NCBI GenBank assembly: GCA_023101725.1
Contig: JALJCO010003425.1
Coordinates: 1-64,000 of the forward strand
Direction: 5' to 3'
DNA from: Atherinomorus stipes
Taxonomy: Eukaryota; Chordata; Actinopteri; Atheriniformes; Atherinidae
Length of the DNA stretch: 64,000 nt
The notes beneath the pieces are model-generated. The model was not told the origin of the DNA. It worked only from the letters and a program-made list of their open reading frames with translations, and made no database searches. The position numbers were made by a program, and so were the translations under genes. The first letter of the stretch is position 1; every line of letters starts with the position of its first letter. Below are positions 11,940 to 22,177 of the stretch, piece after piece.

Positions 11940-14900
11940 GCCTCAGCAGGTGGGTCAGAAGTAAGCCCAGGACAAACCCTAGAACAAAGAACAGAACGAA
12001 GCCCAGAACTAAGCCCAGGATGAAGCCCAGAAGAAAACCCAGGACAAACCCTAGAATACAGTAGCCCACAACAAAGCTCAGAATTAAGCACAGAACTAAG
12101 TCCAGAAAAAGCCTCGAACGAGGCCCAGAAAGTGGCCCAGAACTAATCCCAGGCTGAAGCCCATGACAACGCCTCAAATGAAGCCCAGAACTAAGCCCGC
12201 AACTAAGCCCAGAACTAAGCCTGGAACTAAGACCAGAACAAAGCCCACAACGAAGTCCAGGATGAAGCCCAGAAGAAAACCCAGGACAAACACTAGAATG
12301 TAGCCCACAACAAAGCTCAGAATTAAGCACAGAACTAAGCCCAGGACAAAGCCTCGAACGAGGCCCAGATCTAAGCCCAAAACTAACACCAGAACAAAGC
12401 CAAGTACTAAGACCAGAACAAAGCCCACAATGAAGCCCACAATGAAGCCCAGGAAAAAAACCCTAGAACGAAGCACAGAACTATGCCCAGGACAAAACCC
12501 AGAATGAAGCCTAGAACTAAACCCAGGACAAAGCCCAGAACTAAGCCCAGGAAAAAACCCAAAAAGAAGCCCAGACTAAACCCAGAAGGAAGTCCAGCAC
12601 TAAGCCAAGGACAATGCCCAGAACGACATCCAGAACTAAGCATAGAACTAAGCCCAGGATAAAACCAAGGACAAAACCCAAAATGAAGCCCAGAACTAGG
12701 CCGAGGAAAAAGCCTAGAGCGAAGACCAGAAGAAAGCCTAAAACTAAGCCCAGAACTAAGCCTTGAACAAGGCCCAGAACGAAGCCTAGAACTAAGCCCA
12801 GGACTAGGCCCATAACTAAGCCGAGAATGAAGCCGAGAACTAGGCCGGGACGAAGCTGAGAATGAATTCAGAATGAAGCAGAACTAGGCAATACTATCCC
12901 AGAACGAAGCCTAGAACTAGGCCCAGTACGGTCATAACTATGCCCTGAACGAAACCTAGTAACCAGATGCCAGAAAGCCAGACTAAGTCTAGAGCAAAGC
13001 TAGAACTAGCAGAACTAGCCAGGAGAAGCGGCTAAGCCTAGGACGAAGCAAGAACTAAATCAGAAATAAGACCAGAATGAAGCCCAGAACGAAACCTAGA
13101 ACAAATCCTAAAACTAAGCCCAGAACGAAAGCAAGAACAGAGCCAGGACTAAACCCAGAACTAAGACAGAGTGAAGCCCAGAACTAAGCCAGGATGAAGC
13201 AGAGAAAACCCAGGACAAACCTAGAATACAGTAGCCCACAACAAAGCTCAGAATTAAGCACAGAACTAAGCCCAGAACAAAGCCTGAACGAGGCCAGAAA
13301 TGGAGAACTAATCCCAGGCTGGCAGCAACGCCTAACAAACGAAGCCCAGAACTAAGCCCGCAACTAAGCCCAGAACTAAGCCTGGAACTAAGACCAGAAC
13401 AAAGCCCACAACGAAGTCCAGGATGAGCCCAGAAGAAAACCCAGGACAAACACTAGAATAAGTAGCCCACAACAAAGCTCAGAATTAAGCACAGAACTAA
13501 GCCCAGGAGAAAGCCTGAATGAGGCTCAAGAACGAGGCCCGGAAACTCAGGCCCAGAACTAAGCTTAGGCTGAAGCCCGGGACAACGCCCAGAACTAAGC
13601 CCAGAACTTAGACCAGAACTAAGCCCAGTACTAAGACCAGCACTAAGCCCAGAACGAAGCCCAGGATGAAGCCCAGAAGAAAACCCAGGACAAAACCCTA
13701 GAATGTAGCCCATAACAAAGCTGAGAATTAAGCACAGAACTAAGCCCAGGACAAAGCCTCGAACGAGGCCCAGATCTAAGCCAGAAACTAACACCAGAAC
13801 AAAGCCGAGTACTAAGACCAGAACAAAGCCCACAATGAAGCCCAGGAAAAAAACCCTAGAACGAAGCACAGAACTATGCCCAGGACAAAACCCAGAATGA
13901 AGCCTAGAACTAAACCCAGGACAAAGCCCAGAACTAAGCCCAGGAAAAAACCCAAAACGAAGCCCATGACTAAACCCAGAAGGAAGTCCAGCACTAAGCC
14001 AAGGACAATGCCCAGAACGACATCCAGAACTAAGCATAGAACTAAGCCCAGGATAAAACCAAGGACAAAACCCAAAATGAAGCCCAGAACTAGGCCGAGG
14101 AAAAAGCCTAGAGCGAAGACCAGAAGAAAGCCTAAAACTAAGCCCAGGACTAGGCCCATGAACTAAGCCCAGAACGAAGCCTAGAACTAAGCCCAGGACT
14201 AGGCCCATAACTAAGCCCAGAACGAAGCCTAGAACTAGGCCCAGGACGAAGCTCAGAATCAATTCCAGAATGAAGCCCAGAACTAGGCCAATAACTATCC
14301 CCAGAACGAAGCCTAGAACTAGGCCCAGTACAAGTCCATAACTATGCCCTGAACAAAACCTAGTACAAAGCCCAGAACTAAGCCCAGAACAAAGCCCAGA
14401 ACTAAGTCTAGAACAAAGCCCAGAACAAAGCCCAGAACTAAGCCCAGAACTAAGCCCAGAACAAAGCCCAGAACTAAGCCCAGGAGAAAGCCTAGAACTA
14501 AGCCTAGGACGAAGCACAGAACTAAATCCAGAAATAAGACCAGAATGAAGCCCAGAACGAAACCTAGAACAAATCCTAAAACTAAGCCCAGAAAGAAAGC
14601 TAGAACAGAGCCCAGGACTAAACCCAGAACTAAGACCAGAGTGAAGCCCAGAATAAAGCCCAGGACAAAGCCCAGGACAAAGCCTAGAACTAAGCCCAGA
14701 GCAATGCCTAGGACAAAACCCAGAATTAAACCCAGAAATAAGACCAGAATGAAGCCCAGGACAAAGCCTAGAACTAAGCCCAGAGCAAATCCTAGGACGA
14801 AGCCCAGAACTAAGACCAGAATGAAGCTCAGAACAAAGCCCAGGACGTAACCCAAAACTAAGCCCAGAACGGGTCCCAGGATGAACCCTAGAACGAAGCC

Positions 14901-15725
14901 CAGAACTAAGCCCAGGACAAAGACCAGGATGAAACTCAGAATGAAACCCAAGACGAAGACCAGGATGAAACCCAGAATGAAGCTCAGGACGAAAACCCAG
15001 GTTGAAGCCCAGAACTAAGCCCAGAATGAAGCTCAGGACGAAACCAAGAATGAAACCCAGAACTAAGCCCAGATCTAAACCAAGAACTAAGCCTAGGACG
15101 AAGACCAGGATGAAATCCAGAATGAAGCCCAGAACTAAGCCCAGATCTAAACCAAGAACTAAGCCTAGGACGAAGACCAGGATGAAATCAGAAAATGAAG
15201 CCCAGAACTAAGCCCAGATCTAAACCAAGAACTAAGCCCAGAACCAAGCCCAGGACGAAACACAGAATGAAGCCCAGAACGAAGCCCAGAACAAGCCCAG
15301 GACTAAGACCAGAATGAAGCCCAGACCTAAGACCAGAACGAAGCCCAGGACAAACCCTAGAACGAATACCACAGGAAAAACCTTAGAACAAAGACCAGGA
15401 TGAAGCCCAGGATGAAGACCAGAACGAAGCCTAGGACAAACCCTAGAACCCTAGAAAGAAGACTAGAATGAAGCCCAGAACGAAGTCTAGAACAAGCCCA
15501 GGACCAAGACCAGAATGAAGCCCAGACCTAAGACCAGAACGAAGCCCAGGACAAACCCTAGAACGAATACCACAGGAAAAACCTTAGAACAAAGACCAGG
15601 ATGAAGCCCAGGATGAAGACCAGAACAAAGCCTAACACAAACCTTAGAACGAAGCCCAGAACAAAGCCCCGAACGAAGCCTAGGACAAACCCTAGAACCC
15701 TAGAAAGAAGACTAGAATGAAGCCC
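11940..15725. repeat. 12-bp tandem array with higher-order repeats
   Basis: About 3.8 kb of units related to AAGCCCAGAACT, with variants GAACGAAG, GGACAAAG and GAATGAAG. Larger blocks repeat inside it: the text from 12351 recurs at 13756 (shift about 1405 bp), a roughly 78-bp block repeats near 15060-15200, and a roughly 200-bp block repeats at 15346 and 15547. Because 12 is a multiple of 3 and no unit has a stop, frames stay open: KPRT repeats on plus and LGLVLGFV on minus (up to 354 codons). These are not considered genes. Confidence 0.93.
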
Positions 15726-15731
15726 AGAATA

Positions 15732-16306
15732 AGAGGCTGGTCACACAGCACAGTTGGAGTATATCCTGGGAACAAACAGTGGGGTGGGGGAGGGGTAATA
15801 TGCTTCACATTTAAACTTCAGTGTGACCGATGGCCGTGGCGTGGTGCCCAGGTGGTCTGCAACAGTTGCTGGCATGGAACGATTGCGTTATTCACCCACG
15901 TGACGATGATGTAATGACTCTGTCTATGTATTTGCCCTGTCCCCGCTGGAAAACAGAAGAGGAGAAGCAACATATCTTCAAAAGCATTATAAGTAGCTCT
16001 TGTTGCAGTCTTTACCTCAGCAGCTACACAAGCTCGCCATCAGGCAGTTGTCAGAAAACTGTGAAACTGTGAAGCTTTACCAGCATGTGTGGGTGGATGT
16101 CAAACAGCACAAATGAATGTTAGCGCCCCCCACTGGACTGGAGTGAACCAGGTGCTGTCACCTATGCAAATGCGGTCACATGACATGGAAGAACACTGGC
16201 ACGTTCCCAACTTTACAAGTGTGACGGGAGGCCGTTTGTACAAGACTTTTGACACCTGGTGAGTTGAAACGGGATTAAACCAACCGTGCCAAGTATGACC
16301 CCGCCC
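15732..16306. mobile_element. TIR element in the 12-bp array, copy A
   Basis: About 570 bp starting GGCTGGTCACACAGCACAG and ending CCAACCGTGCCAAGTATGAC plus CCC. It is clearly homologous to copy B at 17162-17748 along its whole length (shared GGAGTATATCCTGGG, TTCAGTGTGACCGATGGCCG, CAACAGTTGCTGGCA, GTGGGTGGATGTCAAAC-type blocks). It lacks the CCACCTCCAGAGG segment present in B. Confidence 0.75.
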
Positions 16307-16508
16307 CTAAGCCCAAAACAAAACCCAGAATGAAGCCCAAGGACAAAGCCTAGAATGAAGCCCGGAACTAAACCTAGAACGAAACCCAGAAATAAGCCCA
16401 GGAAAGCCCAGAACAAAGCATAGAACAAAGCCCAGAACTAAGTCCAGAACTAAGCCCAGGACTAAGGCTAGAACAAAGTACAGAACAAAGCCTAGAACAA
16501 AGCTAGAA
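16307..16508. repeat. 12-bp array segment
   Basis: Same AAGCCCAGAAC-type units as 11940-15725, resuming after TIR copy A. Confidence 0.9.
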
Positions 16509-16965
16509 ACGTACCGATCCAGTTTTTTCCTGCACCAATCCAATACTAATACCTGGGCTGAGCGTATCAGCTGATACCCGTCACCAATCTGATACTACTG
16601 TTAAATGAATGAACCATATATCTTGCCATGTGAGTGAAGGAGAAGGCATAAGCCTTGACATAAATATGCAGCTTTGAAAGTAACAATTAACAAAGATAGA
16701 AATGTTAACATTGTCTATGAACAAATATTGTGTACACTCAAAGCAAAAAGAAACAACACTTCTCTGCTCTGACCTAACCAGGATTGCAAACATAGAATTT
16801 AAATGGCTAGATTGCTGTAACTGTATTGCTGTGTATGATATTAAAAGAAAAAGGAAATGACTGGATTGGAATGCTGGATTGGCCTCATTCATCCGATATC
16901 CAATCCAGCTAATTTGTCAATATCGGGGCTAATATCTGATCCAGGCATCAGATCGGTGCATCTCT
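16506..16965. mobile_element. hAT-type non-autonomous element
   Basis: Starts near GAAACGTACCGATCCAGT and ends near CATCAGATCGGTGCATCTCT; the ends are imperfect inverses (GYACCGATC). The text with CCAATACTAATACCTGG and GATATCCAATCC is typical of fish hAT MITEs. Its position interrupts the 12-bp array. Confidence 0.6.
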
Positions 16966-17160
16966 GGGCAAAGCCTAGATGGAAGTCTACAACAAAGCCT
17001 AGAACAAAACCCAGATTGAAGCCTAGAACTAAGCCCAGAAAGTCAGGATAAAGTTTAGATTGTAGCCAAGAATGAAGTCCAAAATAAAGCCCAAGACAAA
17101 ACTCACAACAAAGTTTCGAACAAAGCACAGAAGAAAGCCTAGAATGAAGCCCAGAACTAA
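16966..17160. repeat. 12-bp array segment
   Basis: AAGCCTAGAAC-type units continuing between the hAT-type element and TIR copy B; more diverged than the main block. Confidence 0.88.
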
Positions 17161-17161
17161 T

Positions 17162-17748
17162 GGGCCTGGTCACACTTGGCATGGTTGGAGTATATCCTGG
17201 GTACCAACAACAGGGGTACCAACGTGCTTCACATTTAAATTTCAGTGTGACCGATGGCCGCGGCACGATGCCCAGGCCCACCTCCAGAGGTGGTCTACAA
17301 CAGTTGCTGGCACAGAACGATAACGTTATTCACTCACATAACGAAGATGTAATGATGCCGCCAATGTGGAAGCCTTGTCCCCGCTTGAAAATGCTAAGAA
17401 GAGGAGAAACAACATGTCTTCAACAGCATGATAAGCAGCTCTTGTTGCAGTCTTTAGCTCAGCAGCTACACAAGTTCGCCATCAGGCAGTTGTCAGACAG
17501 CTGTGAAGGTACAAAGCTTTATCAACGTGTTTGGGTGGATGTCAAACAACACAAACGACTGTTAGCACCCCCCACTGGACGGAAGTGAAGCCGGCACTGT
17601 CACCTATGCAAATTCAGTCACATGATGTGGAAGCACACTGGCATGTTTCCAACTTTGCAAGTGTGACTGGAGGCCGTTTGAACAAGACTTTTGACGTCCG
17701 GTGAGTTGAAACGGAATTAAACCAATCATGCCAAGTGGGACCCTGCCC
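17162..17748. mobile_element. TIR element in the 12-bp array, copy B
   Basis: Left end GGCCTGGTCACACTTGGCAT, right end ATGCCAAGTGGGACCCTGCC: inverse with few mismatches. About 587 bp without transposase. Homologous to copy A at 15732. Confidence 0.8.
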
Positions 17749-17754
17749 TAAGTC

Positions 17755-17930
17755 TGGTATAAAACCCATAACGAAGCTTAGCACGAAGCCCAGAACAAAG
17801 CCCGAGATGAAGCCCAGAATAAAGCCCAGAAAGAAGACCAGAATAAAACTCAGAAAAAAAGTCCAGACTAAAGCCCTGAACAAAGTCCAGAATGAAGCCC
17901 AGATCAATGCCTAGAAGGAAGTCCAGTGCT
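17755..17930. repeat. 12-bp array, right end segment
   Basis: Last clear stretch of AAGCCCAGAA-type units before the Gypsy relic. A short return of the unit text occurs at 18399-18430. Confidence 0.85.
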
Positions 17931-18000
17931 TATAGAATAAAGTCTAGAAGTTTCCGACCATGACTCAATGTCCAGATGAACTGTGCTAGGTGAACTCTGA
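17918..18000. repeat. about 83-bp duplicated block, copy 1
   Basis: GAAGTCCAGTGCTTATAGAA through GTGAACTCTG is repeated at 18425-18508 with about 15% difference. The two copies flank the Gypsy relic. Confidence 0.75.
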
Positions 18001-18014
18001 ACAAGTTTACTTAG

Positions 18015-18401
18015 TTCTGAGAAGTGAAATGGAGTACATGTTGCAGCACGGCTTTGCCAGTAGCAGTGAGAGAAGTTCTCCGTGCATTGCAGCAAGCCTG
18101 ATGGCACCCCGAAGGTTATTACAGATTATAGGGAAGTGAACTCGGCAAAGGTTATTGATGCATACCCGCTAACTATGTCAGCAAGTTCGATTAACTGAAG
18201 GGATACTGGCAAGTGCCTCTTACAGACTGTGCAGGAGAAATATCAGCCTTTGTGACTTCAGATCACTTTCTTCAATACATTGTTTGGCGTGCGCAACGCC
18301 CATATGCCCTTTTAATGCCTGGTCAACACAGTCTTCTTGGATTTGCCGTTTTGAGCTCCATATTTGGACGATGTAGTGGTCTTCACAAACACTTGGAATG
18401 A
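18015..18401 (+). pseudogene. Ty3/Gypsy reverse transcriptase relic
   Basis: Decayed RT domain. In order and in shifting frames it shows MLQHGFASSSERSSPCIAA, PDGTPKVITDYREVNSAKV, DAYPL, KGYWQVPLT, ISAFVTSDHFLQYIV, and YLDDVVVFTNTWNE at 18361-18401. The YLDD active-site box survives, but frameshifts and a missing middle break the frame. No LTRs, protease or integrase were seen. This is an old LTR-retrotransposon fragment. The 12-bp array text begins again directly after its end. Confidence 0.82.
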
Positions 18402-18424
18402 AGCCAGAACAAATCCTCGTAGGA

Positions 18425-18508
18425 AGTCCAGTACTTCTAGAATTAAGTCTACAAGCTTCCGACCGTGGCCTAATGTCCAGATGAACTCTGCAAGGTGAAC
18501 TCTGGGGT
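18425..18508. repeat. about 83-bp duplicated block, copy 2
   Basis: Second copy of the block at 17918-18000 (shared GAAGTCCAGT, TCCGACC, TGTCCAGATGAACT, AGGTGAACTCTG). Confidence 0.75.
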
Positions 18509-18696
18509 GACTCCTCTGGGCCCCAGTCTGGGTTGTGGCAGACTGGACTCTTGGACTTCCCTTTCTGCAGCTCTTCTCACGAAAGACACTTTGAGACCGA
18601 TCATCTAGAAAGCTCCAGAGTTCATAAAAAAACATTCAAACTGACTATTGTGTGTTAAAGTGATGGTGGGACATCTTTTCATTGGCTTAGTCGGGT

Positions 18697-19560
18697 TGTT
18701 TAATCGATCAATCAATCAATCAATCTTTATTTATGAAGTGCTTTTCCAGCAGGTTGCGCGACTCAAAGCACTTTACAGTTTAAACACCCCCCCCCCCCCC
18801 CCCCCCCCCCCCCAAAAAAAAACTCCCTCAACTCAAGTACATTGATGTACCTGAGGCTGAGTACAGATGGGATAAGTGAGGGAACCCCATCAGAGGAGCC
18901 GTCTGCACCGGGGCAGCACAGCAACCGTAACCGCAGTGGCCCAGGTGCCCAGGGGAGGTGTGATGTAACACCAACCCCCACCAAGGCACCAGTGGCACGG
19001 CATCCAGTCTGCCACCGCCACCCTGGACAGACGACCCCCACGAAGAAAGCACTGGAGGGACCTAAGGACCCAGGAACAATAAAAGTGATATAAGAACATT
19101 AAATAAACGTATAAAATACATTAAAACGTTGAATAGAAACATCTAAAAATGCCCAAACAGTAATAAAAAGGCACTTTAAAAACAACCAGTGAATAAATAC
19201 AAAATATTAGATTAGCCAATTACAACTTAAACAGTAAAAGTCAGCTAAAAGCCAGACTAAAAAGGTGGGTCTTGAGTCTGCTCTTAAAACCGTGAATGTT
19301 CTCTGCACCCCTGAGATCGTCCGGCAGACTGTTCCACAGGTGAGCGCCGTACCACTGGAACGACGCCTCGCTGTGTGTGTGTGTCCTGGCTTTGGCAATT
19401 ACTAAAAGCCTGCTGCCGGAGGACCGCAGGGACCGCGAGGGCTCATAGGATAAAAGCAGTTCTGAGAGATAAGAGGGCCCAAGACCATTTAGACATTTAA
19501 AAACCATTAAAAGGACCTTAAAATTGATCCCAAAACACACAGAGAGCCAATGCAGTGATT
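18697..19560 (-). pseudogene. 5'-truncated L2/CR1-type LINE 3' end
   Basis: On the minus strand the end of a LINE ORF2 is visible at about 19241-19560: PVLQSLHWLSVCFGINFKVL, then NGLGPSYLSELL, RSLRSSGSRLLV, LWNSLPDDLRGA and FKSRLKTHLFSLAFS. This order is the L2/CR1 C-terminal segment after the RT domain. A 3' UTR follows to the (ATTG)n tail, seen on plus as CAATCAATCAATCAATC at 18708-18724. Only the last ~110 residues remain, so it is 5'-truncated and inactive. A poly(C)/poly(A) run (18787-18821) sits inside its 3' part. Confidence 0.85.
18787..18821. repeat. poly(C) then poly(A) tract
   Basis: About 27 C followed directly by 8 A within the LINE 3' region. Confidence 0.9.
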
Positions 19561-19963
19561 GTAAAACTGGTTTACCAAAACAGAACGCAGTTCCTGGTGT
19601 CCGACAAAGGTAAGACGTCTGAGAAGACCCATCACGGCCCCACAAGGCCCCTCAGCATGTTCTACGATGTTGGCATCAGCATCAGAAGGGTGTGTTTTCA
19701 TCAGCTCAGAATGAGCAGTTATCATCCAGAGATGCCCGTGAGGCTGTGCCACGCTGTCCACCATGTTGCACAGGCAGCTTATTATGGTGGCCCAGAGGAG
19801 ACAAACCAAACCCTGGCCTCAGTCATCTGATGTTAGTCTGGTAAAGTTCTTCTGACTTCATAAAGCCACTGGGGTTGTTGTGTGTGTGATTTTTTTTCAA
19901 AATCATTTTCATTTTTTCAGTGGTATTGTGATAAAATGGTGGATTGGTGTCCAAACTTTTGAC
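19561..19963. mobile_element. right end of a possible long inverted-repeat element
   Basis: Ends with GGTGTCCAAACTTTTGAC, the inverse of 11162-11179. The interior holds text such as ATGTTCTACGATGTTGGCAT with no clear coding homology. Confidence 0.45.
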
Positions 19964-21841
19964 TGTATCTGAACCAATTTAGTTTCTATACATTTTCAGC
20001 ACAGATCAAATATGATGGCTAGCTCAAATTACTTCCAAAAAAACCTCTCACTAATATTTTACCACAGTAATTTTTCCTATCTGAATGTAGTTATCCCGCA
20101 CACTTAGCACTGTGATCTTCGCACATCAAATGTCAAGTGGATTTAAATTGTATGTTTTTCTGTATGCACTGGTTTACCCGCAGTGGGAAGAAACTAAATA
20201 CTTTTAGTTGAATAGAGCAGAATTTGTCTTAAGTTGTGCTTTTATTACACTTTTTGTAAATTTACAAACATTTGTGCACAGCTGCATGAGATAACGTGTT
20301 ATCTTGACATAGGTGAGAGTTGTTGATAGGGGACAGCCTTCCAGAATATTCATGATGTAATACAAACATTCTGAGAGTCCACATCATGTCCTGCCTGACT
20401 TCCAGGAAACCCAGGCACTCCCAGGTTTTCCTTTGAGAGAATCACAGAGAGGAGCTCTGAAAACTGACATCTGGATCAGGAGATATTTTCCGGTCTTCCT
20501 GTGGAGAGTTTATGGCATTCTTTGGGAAGACACCATCTTTTCTCTGTTCCTTTAAATGAAGTGACAGCTGTTTTTTCAGCTTATGAGGCAGAAATGCTGT
20601 GTATTTCACAGGAAAAGCAGATTCAGATTTTGCAGTCTAAGGTTGAGAACATACTTACTTTTACTTAATCCTGCATGTGTCTACTGTGGCTGCATTGCAT
20701 ATATTTTGCATCTGTTTGAAGCATCTTCTGGAAAGAATGCTACGCATGGGCAAGCTGCACCATGTGAGTAACCAGTGGAGGCAGTGTGGCACCAACCTGA
20801 CTGGATGTGGAGTTACACAGTCGACGGTACTAAAACAGATGGATTTCTAAATGGAGCAGATACTAACACCCTCTGTTCCAGCTGAGTTTAAAATTCTGCT
20901 TCCACACTACAAATTCTTCAACTTGATCCAGTCTGAAGTCTGGAGGTCTCCACTGAGCCCCCTAGAGGAAGAGTAGGACACAAGCAAGGGTGTGAACAGT
21001 CAGGGGGAGCATGGAGCCAGTTGGCTGCAAGTATGTGAGGGTAAAAAGCAAGTATACTCTCCGCCTGACTGGGAGCAGACGGTTGGTTGGTGACCATTAG
21101 TGTTTCATTTTCAAATTTGGATGCATTGATTTTTTATGAAAACAAGAACATGTTCGGTCATTGACTATGTTTTCTCTGTCTCTGGATATTGTTTAATGAA
21201 ATGAAAGTAAGCTGATTGTGTTGAGGTAATTTGGCAGCGCTGGGAGGGAGGATGGGGATTGTTCCTGTTTATTCTCCTGTTATTGCTCTCATTGGAGCAA
21301 ATGGAATGAGTCAGAAAAGCAGAACAGAACGTCCACTCTTTCTCTCTGTCCTCCTCTTCTCTGCATCTCCTCTGTTTGTCTCTGCATTCTGTTTCAGCCT
21401 CATGATGCCGTTTATTTCCTCCACTGCTCACCCCCACCCCCCTCTATCTCCTGTGGCACTCTGTGGTTTGACTAAACCATTTATAAACATACATGCATGT
21501 AATATATGTGAATTACCAACATATATATTTTCAGATTATGGATGTATGTATTTTTTTGTGATAGTAACAGAATTCTTTGTTGTGATGCTACATATATTCT
21601 GCATGGTCAGAGCTGCTAACAGTATGCTAACAGGGTGGCTAGTTAATAAAGGCGTCAGGCCTTAGCCAATACAGTGCTAGCATTACAGTTTGTTTTGCTC
21701 TTTTTTAAAAAAAATACATTTTTTGTGTGTAGATTGAAGTTATTGCAGCAAATGAAAGCTAGCTGGTAGTGCAGGTCTAGCTGTGAGTAAACATTGGTTT
21801 CTGGTTGTGTCCTCTGACTGAGGTGTGCTCCTGTCCTGCAG
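19964..21841. other. no gene seen; intron before the TM6-TM7 exon
   Basis: AT-moderate DNA with no exon recognised. The polypyrimidine tract and CTGCAG acceptor of the first visible adgrb1 exon lie at its right edge. Confidence 0.5.
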
Positions 21842-22013
21842 GGCGTCTCTGTGGAGCTCCTGTGTGGTTTTACCACTCCTGGCCCTCACATGGATGTCAG
21901 CTGTCCTCGCCATCACCGACCGGCGGTCTGCACTTTTCCAGATCCTCTTTGCAGTATTTGATTCCCTGGAAGGCTTCGTTATTGTCATGGTACACTGCAT
22001 CCTGCGCAGAGAG
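21842..22013 (+). CDS. adgrb1: adgrb1 exon: TM6-ECL3-TM7
   Basis: The acceptor is CTGCAG at 21836-21841 and the donor GTACCG follows 22013. The exon starts with the third base of a split codon and encodes 57 residues beginning [17 protein letters not shown] and ending [12 protein letters not shown]6 is about residues 5-24, a short loop carries TDRRSA, and TM7 is LFQILFAVF...GFVIVMVHC. The RRE at the end starts the cytoplasmic tail. The downstream intron contains the 27-bp minisatellite, beginning only about 160 bases after the donor. Identity is secure; the sequence is near-identical to vertebrate BAI1 from memory of the family. Confidence 0.95.
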
Positions 22014-22177
22014 GTACCGTAGCAACGTTCAGCTCTGCAGTATTCCCAAATATTCCTCATCAGGCCTTCGAGCCCATTCATTTCACCCACAGTGATGTCA
22101 CATTACCATGACAACAGTCATTAAAAGCACTGCTCCTTTCTCTCCGTTTGGTCCCTGCCTCCCCTCCAGTCAGGCTC

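Noticed and set aside
13453..14951. Hydrophobic LGLVLGFV frames on minus resembling membrane proteins, and KPRT-rich frames on plus
   Set aside because: They result from the 12-bp unit AAGCCCAGAACT; hydrophobicity is only the reverse reading of that unit, and no domain is present.
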